DNA of 64,000 nucleotides from an uncultured Alphaproteobacteria bacterium (lineage in GTDB: Bacteria; Pseudomonadota; Alphaproteobacteria; Micropepsales; Micropepsaceae). Positions within the stretch are counted from its first letter, which is position 1, and every line of letters begins with the position of its first letter. The notes under the pieces were generated by a model that was given only the letters and a program-made list of their open reading frames with translations, was not told the DNA's origin and did no database searches. The DNA is taken from NCBI GenBank assembly GCA_902826695.1, contig CADEFU010000002.1, forward strand, positions 372,001 to 436,000, written 5' to 3'. Of this stretch, positions 61,704 to 64,000 are shown in pieces. The translations under genes were made by a program, and so were the position numbers.

Positions 61704-62608
61704 CAGAGTTTCGGGCGGTGGGCGGCGGCGCGTTCGACGATTTCGGTGACATAGGCACGTCTGGCGCCGGTCAACGGATGGCGTGGCGGGCGGACGCGTT
61801 CGCTGCCGCGGCCCATGATTTGTTCGGCAAGCTTGATCGATTGGACGAGATCGTGCTCCGCGTCGAGGTGCAAGAGCGGCATAAACCAGCGGTAGATCGC
61901 GCGTGCGGTTGCCAAGTCGCCGGACTGCGCTGCGCGCCAGAGCGCGAGCGATTCCTTCGGGAACGCGTTTGTGAGGCCGGAGACCCAGCCGCGTGCGCCG
62001 AGCACTGCTCCCTCCAGTGCGACATCGTCGAGGCCCGCGAACAGGACAAGCTTGTCGCCGACTGCGTTTGCGATGTCGGTGAAGCGGCGCGTGTCGGGCG
62101 CGCTTTCTTTGATGCAAACGACGTTGGGCAGTTGGGCAAGGCGGGCGAGCGTCTCGAGCGAGAGCGTCACGCGGTACGCCGGCGGGTTGTTGTAGAGCAT
62201 GATCGGGAGTGCGCTTGCATCGGCGATTGTGCGGAAGTGCGTGACGAGTTCCTCTTCGCTCGGCACGTAGACCATCGCGGGCAATACCATGAGGCCACTC
62301 GCGCCCCGTTCTTCCGCGTCGCGAGCAAGTGCGGCGCCGCGCGGGGTCGTGAGTTCCGAGACTCCGACGATGACGGGGACACGGCCGCTTGCCGCTTCGA
62401 TGGTCGCTTGGATCATCCGGCGCTTCTCGTCGGGTTCGAGCGAGTTGCCTTCGCCGACCGTGCCCATAATCACCAGGCCGTCCACGCCGTCCTTGATCAG
62501 CGCGTCCTGCATGCGCTGCGTCGCCTCGTAATCGATCGTGAGGTCGCTTTTGAATTGCGTCGTCGCCGCGGGGAAGACGCCCGACCAGCCGATGCGCGGT
62601 GCCGTCAT
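61703..62608 (-). CDS. DapA-family lyase, probable pyrroline-4-hydroxy-2-carboxylate deaminase
   Basis: A 301-residue TIM-barrel lyase. Schiff-base Lys167 sits in VVCIKESAPD and Tyr139 in IMLYNNPPAYR; GTVGEGNSLEPDEKRRMI is the substrate loop. In hydroxyproline gene clusters this family deaminates pyrroline-4-hydroxy-2-carboxylate to alpha-ketoglutarate semialdehyde. Context, not residue specificity, supports that here; dihydrodipicolinate synthase or another aldolase remains possible. ATG 62608 was chosen; the frame open to 62809 enters the divergent promoter region. Confidence 0.78.
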   Translation of the reverse strand: MTAPRIGWSGVFPAATTQFKSDLTIDYEATQRMQDALIKDGVDGLVIMGTVGEGNSLEPDEKRRMIQATIEAASGRVPVIVGVSELTTPRGAALARDAEERGASGLMVLPAMVYVPSEEELVTHFRTIADASALPIMLYNNPPAYRVTLSLETLARLAQLPNVVCIKESAPDTRRFTDIANAVGDKLVLFAGLDDVALEGAVLGARGWVSGLTNAFPKESLALWRAAQSGDLATARAIYRWFMPLLHLDAEHDLVQSIKLAEQIMGRGSERVRPPRHPLTGARRAYVTEIVERAAAHRPKL

Positions 62609-62668
62609 TGGTTGACCTTTGCTTCGAAGTTCGCACAGATCGTACACGAAATTTGAGATGGAGAAGTG

Positions 62669-63910
62669 GTGGCGAAATCCATTCTTGTGATCGGCGGCGG
62701 GATGGTCGGGGCGGCCTCGGCCCTGCGGCTGAAGACGGCCGGGTTCGAGGTTGCGCTCGTCGATCCCGGCGACAAGCGGCGCGGCGCTTCGTTCGGGAAT
62801 GCTGGGCATATTGCGACGGAGCAGGTGGAGCCGCTGGCATCGTGGCCGATGATCTGGAGCGCGCCGCGGCGGCTGTTCGCATTCGGTGGGGCCTTAGATT
62901 TCCGGGTGGGCGACGTCGGTGCCTGGCTGCCGTGGTCGGCTCGCTTTATCGCTGCGGCGGGGCGGCGGCGGTTTGTGCGGGGGACCGCTGCGCTTGGCTC
63001 GCTGCAGGCGCGAGCTTTGGATGCGTGGCAGCGGCTCGCAGCGTTGGCGGAGGCGTCCGACATCGTGCAGCCGAGTGGCCACAACATCGTTTGGATGTCG
63101 GCGGCCAATGTGGAACGTGGCCGCCGCGTTTGGGCGCAGGCGAACACGGGACCGACGCGATTTCGCGAGCTGACGCGGGATGAGTTGGACACCTATCGCG
63201 GTGCGTTGCGTGCGGTGCCGGCGGGTGGGCTTCGATTTACGGGCTCGGGGCAGTTCAAGGAGCCGCAGGCAGCGCGCGATGCGGTCACTACGGCGTTTTG
63301 TGCGCGGGGCGGCGTTGAGGTTCGCGGCAGCGTTGTTGATCTTCGCGTGTACGACGGTGGTGTGGCGGCAACACTCGACACCGGCGAGGTTCGGCATGCG
63401 GACGAGGTGCTGATATCAGCGGGCGCTTGGTCGGGGCGGGTGATGCGCTTGGTCGGCCTTGGACCGCCTCTGATCGCTGAGCGCGGTTATTCGGTGCACA
63501 GCGCGGCGCACTCCTGGCCGAGCGAGTTGCCGCCAACGTACTTCGAAGAGCGCGCGATGATCGTGACGCGCTTCTCAACCGGATTGCGGGCGACGAGCTT
63601 CACGGAGCTCGGGCGGCCTGAGCCTCCAGGCGATGAGCGGAAGTGGCGCTGGCTCGAGGCGCAACTCGACGATCTTGGTGTTGCATTTGCGAAGGCGCCG
63701 GACCGGTGGCGCGGTTCCAGGCCGACGTTGCCGGACTTTCTGCCGGCAATCGGGCGGATGAGCGGGCAGCCGCGCGTGCTCTATGCGTTCGGGCATCAGC
63801 ATCTTGGCATGACGCTTTCGGCGATTACGGCGGAGTTGGTAGAGGCGCTTGTGACGGGCGCTGCGCCAGCGGTGGAGTTGACGCCGTTCCGAGTGGAACG
63901 GTTCGGCTGA
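62669..63910 (+). CDS. FAD-dependent D-amino acid dehydrogenase, probable D-hydroxyproline dehydrogenase
   Basis: A 413-residue DAO-family flavoprotein. The FAD motif SILVIGGGMVGAASALRL is at the N-terminus, followed by GASFGNAGHIATEQVEPLAS, as in DadA-like enzymes; the C-terminus FGHQHLGMTLSAITAELV contacts FAD. It would oxidise cis-4-hydroxy-D-proline made by the divergent epimerase. GTG 62669 was preferred to GTG 62666 because GGAG (62660-62663) then has a 5-nt spacing. A ketoglutarate-semialdehyde dehydrogenase is not in the window. Confidence 0.82.
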   Translation: MAKSILVIGGGMVGAASALRLKTAGFEVALVDPGDKRRGASFGNAGHIATEQVEPLASWPMIWSAPRRLFAFGGALDFRVGDVGAWLPWSARFIAAAGRRRFVRGTAALGSLQARALDAWQRLAALAEASDIVQPSGHNIVWMSAANVERGRRVWAQANTGPTRFRELTRDELDTYRGALRAVPAGGLRFTGSGQFKEPQAARDAVTTAFCARGGVEVRGSVVDLRVYDGGVAATLDTGEVRHADEVLISAGAWSGRVMRLVGLGPPLIAERGYSVHSAAHSWPSELPPTYFEERAMIVTRFSTGLRATSFTELGRPEPPGDERKWRWLEAQLDDLGVAFAKAPDRWRGSRPTLPDFLPAIGRMSGQPRVLYAFGHQHLGMTLSAITAELVEALVTGAAPAVELTPFRVERFG

Positions 63911-63936
63911 TCGCTGTACCTTGGCCGAAGCGGGGG

Positions 63937-63956
63937 GAACTTGCGGAGACAAGTTC
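63937..63956 (+). promoter_or_regulatory. Hairpin exposing a ribosome site in its loop
   Basis: GAACTTG and CAAGTTC form a 7-bp perfect stem around CGGAGA, so the GGAG ribosome site of the next gene lies in the loop, 11 bases before its ATG. Confidence 0.4.
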
Positions 63957-63958
63957 TC

Positions 63959-64000
63959 ATGAAAGTCAAAGACGTGATGCATCGCGCCGCCACTTGGATC
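63959..64000 (+). CDS. Start of a CBS-domain protein (partial)
   Basis: Fourteen codons, MKVKDVMHRAATWI, run to the window end. The opening MKVKDVM is characteristic of CBS-domain proteins, which bind adenine nucleotides. A GGAG ribosome site precedes it. The rest is outside the window, so the call rests on this short motif. Confidence 0.5.
   Translation, partial: MKVKDVMHRAATWI

Overview
The window is about 64 kb of high-GC, densely coding chromosome from an alphaproteobacterium. Most marker content is core: polA, pckA, the ChvI/ChvG two-component pair next to a short HPr kinase, EIIA and HPr, ahcY, a DivL-type kinase whose phospho-histidine is a tyrosine, addB-addA, pyrF-trpFBA-accD-folC, and aroA-cmk-rpsA-ihfB-lapA. 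A tyrosine DivL, ChvGI and GANTC sites upstream of divL point to the Caulobacterales/Hyphomonadaceae side of the class. That placement is an inference from gene content, not from a phylogeny.

Layout. 1-6.2 kb: the start of a Tat-exported protein, a DUF1329 protein, a pseudoazurin, a Tat-lipoprotein DUF885 peptidase-like protein, a glycerophosphodiesterase and a DsbA/HCCA-isomerase-like protein. 6.5-10.6 kb: a four-gene operon of unrecognised function (Sel1-repeat protein, exported beta-helix protein, two single-span membrane proteins). 10.6-15.8 kb: an SDR plus isomerase operon facing an HxlR regulator, tRNA-Arg(CCG), a small CHCC zinc protein and polA, in which two proofreading-exonuclease ligands are replaced. 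15.8-19.7 kb: an accessory patch with REP-like palindromes, a 92-bp direct repeat bracketing a small Cys-rich gene, a 5'-truncated TPR gene, and a lower-GC TetR/oxidoreductase pair. 19.7-27.4 kb: pckA, a MATE exporter, then chvI-chvG-hprK-EIIA-HPr-traB. 27.4-32.6 kb: a cold-shock gene, a lipoprotein, ahcY with a good promoter and a palindrome, a MOSC protein and an EEP-family phosphatase/nuclease. 33-46.7 kb: divL, a ferredoxin and its reductase, tsaE-amgK-murU-addB-addA and two tandem thioredoxins. 46.7-52.4 kb: the minus-strand run pyrF-trpF-trpB-trpA-accD-folC. 52.5-54.7 kb: an exported nucleoside hydrolase plus methyltransferase facing a MarR regulator across twin palindromes. 54.7-60.2 kb: lapA, ihfB, rpsA, cmk, aroA, an acidic FYDLxKRP protein and tRNA-Ala(GGC). 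60.3-64 kb: a GIY-YIG protein, a hydroxyproline-catabolism cluster and the start of a CBS-domain protein.

Many adjacent genes overlap by 1-8 bases (ATGA, GTGA, TTGA, TGATG), which suggests translational coupling. The pairings that make functional sense are: ferredoxin with its reductase; AmgK with MurU (peptidoglycan recycling); AddA with AddB; ChvG/ChvI with HPr kinase/HPr/EIIA (envelope stress and carbon/nitrogen status); and the epimerase, D-amino acid dehydrogenase and DapA-like lyase (hydroxyproline to alpha-ketoglutarate semialdehyde). The least explained blocks are the four-gene envelope operon at 6.5-10.6 kb and the repeat-bounded patch at 16-19.5 kb.
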